Source: Planctomycetota bacterium (GTDB lineage Bacteria; Planctomycetota; UBA1135; GCA-002686595). Taken from it: a stretch of DNA of 64,000 nt. Position numbers and translations under genes: made by a program. The stretch lies in assembly GCA_002683825.1 (NCBI GenBank), contig NYUD01000057.1:124001-188000 (forward strand), written 5' to 3'. Shown here in pieces: positions 63,843 through 64,000 of the stretch (its first letter is position 1; the number at the start of each line of letters is the position of its first letter). Below the pieces are notes generated by a model. It did no database searches. It saw nothing but the letters and a program-made list of their open reading frames with translations, and was not told the origin of the DNA.

Positions 63843-64000
63843 TCAGGGGAGTGGTTGGACGAAGACGTTCCGGAATTGGATCATCGTTTCGGCATCGATG
63901 TTGTGCGCTCCGTGGTGCTGCAGGCCGATGAAACCCGTTCTGGCGCGTCGATCGTAGGGTTCACCCTCGAACGGCACGATGAGGTTGGTGTCGACGTCGT
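63843..64000 (-). CDS. C-terminal end of a DUF1080-family protein (5' end outside window)
   Basis: A leftward frame enters at the window edge and stops with TGA at 63843-63845. The last 51 codons end G-F-I-G-L-Q-H-H-G-A, then I-Q-F-R-N-V-F-V-Q-P-L. This is the characteristic final strand region of DUF1080 (3-keto-disaccharide hydrolase) proteins, which bind or cleave sugars outside the cell. It is convergent with the ThuA fusion gene and fits the carbohydrate-oxidation neighbourhood. Confidence 0.82.
   Translation of the reverse strand, partial: DVDTNLIVPFEGEPYDRRARTGFIGLQHHGAHNIDAETMIQFRNVFVQPLP

Overview
This 64 kb window is GC-rich bacterial chromosome. The gene content points to a marine-type planctomycete (Planctomycetota): very large secreted proteins with SdrD-B-like, FG-GAP and beta-helix modules, a recurring C-terminal domain on secreted proteins that ends in a 'LTNALDL' type motif, multihaem cytochromes with fused PA14/ThuA/sorbosone-dehydrogenase modules, sulfatases and a DUF1080 protein. 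The lineage is inferred from this content. No rRNA, tRNA, CRISPR array or insertion sequence is visible.

Layout. (a) 1-2884: the start of a nonribosomal peptide synthetase (NRPS, C-A), cut by the window edge. (b) 3005-3766: a Myb/SANT-like repeat DNA-binding protein. (c) 4148-13731: a copper-oxidase operon with a 1774-residue secreted scaffold, three two-cupredoxin proteins that share out the ligands of one multicopper oxidase, and a lipoprotein. A frameshifted secreted repeat protein follows at 14007-15492. (d) 15607-17909: a cytochrome c/binding-protein fusion and an SCO1 copper chaperone whose ribosome-binding site lies in a hairpin. (e) 18027-25694: an FG-GAP protein, a response regulator/kinase pair, a hybrid kinase, and a binding-protein/porin fusion. 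(f) 41402 back to 25929: one leftward NRPS cluster (A-MT-T, SHMT-like PLP enzyme, C-TauD fusion, C-A-T, sulfotransferase, small membrane protein, TldD, PmbA). (g) 41515-44907: a serine-acetyltransferase-like protein and an AlgJ/AlgI-like O-acylation pair. (h) 44958-48234: a chorismate mutase/prephenate dehydratase/ACT/DAHP synthase fusion and a branched-chain aminotransferase. (i) 48270-52909: a membrane metalloprotease, a predicted selenoprotein fused to a sulfatase-like domain, and an outer-membrane barrel. (j) 53016-64000: a secreted glycosidase-like protein, a trypsin-like protease, a pentahaem cytochrome, a sorbosone-dehydrogenase/ThuA fusion, and the tail of a DUF1080 protein.

The two most unusual systems are these. 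First, at 49509-52238 an in-frame TGA sits where a redox cysteine belongs (U-I-T-C in a thioredoxin-like fold). A strong hairpin begins 10 nt downstream and fits a bacterial SECIS. The frame then runs on into a sulfatase domain that has lost three sulfate-pocket residues. Second, at 9513-13195 a multicopper oxidase appears to be divided over separate polypeptides: the type 1 copper ligands and half of the trinuclear histidines are in the first, the other half of the histidines are in the second, and the third has no ligands.

The NRPS cluster is also unusual. Its SHMT-like enzyme lacks the catalytic glutamate, one condensation domain lacks its catalytic histidines, one adenylation domain carries a nine-unit hexanucleotide repeat, and no release domain is visible.
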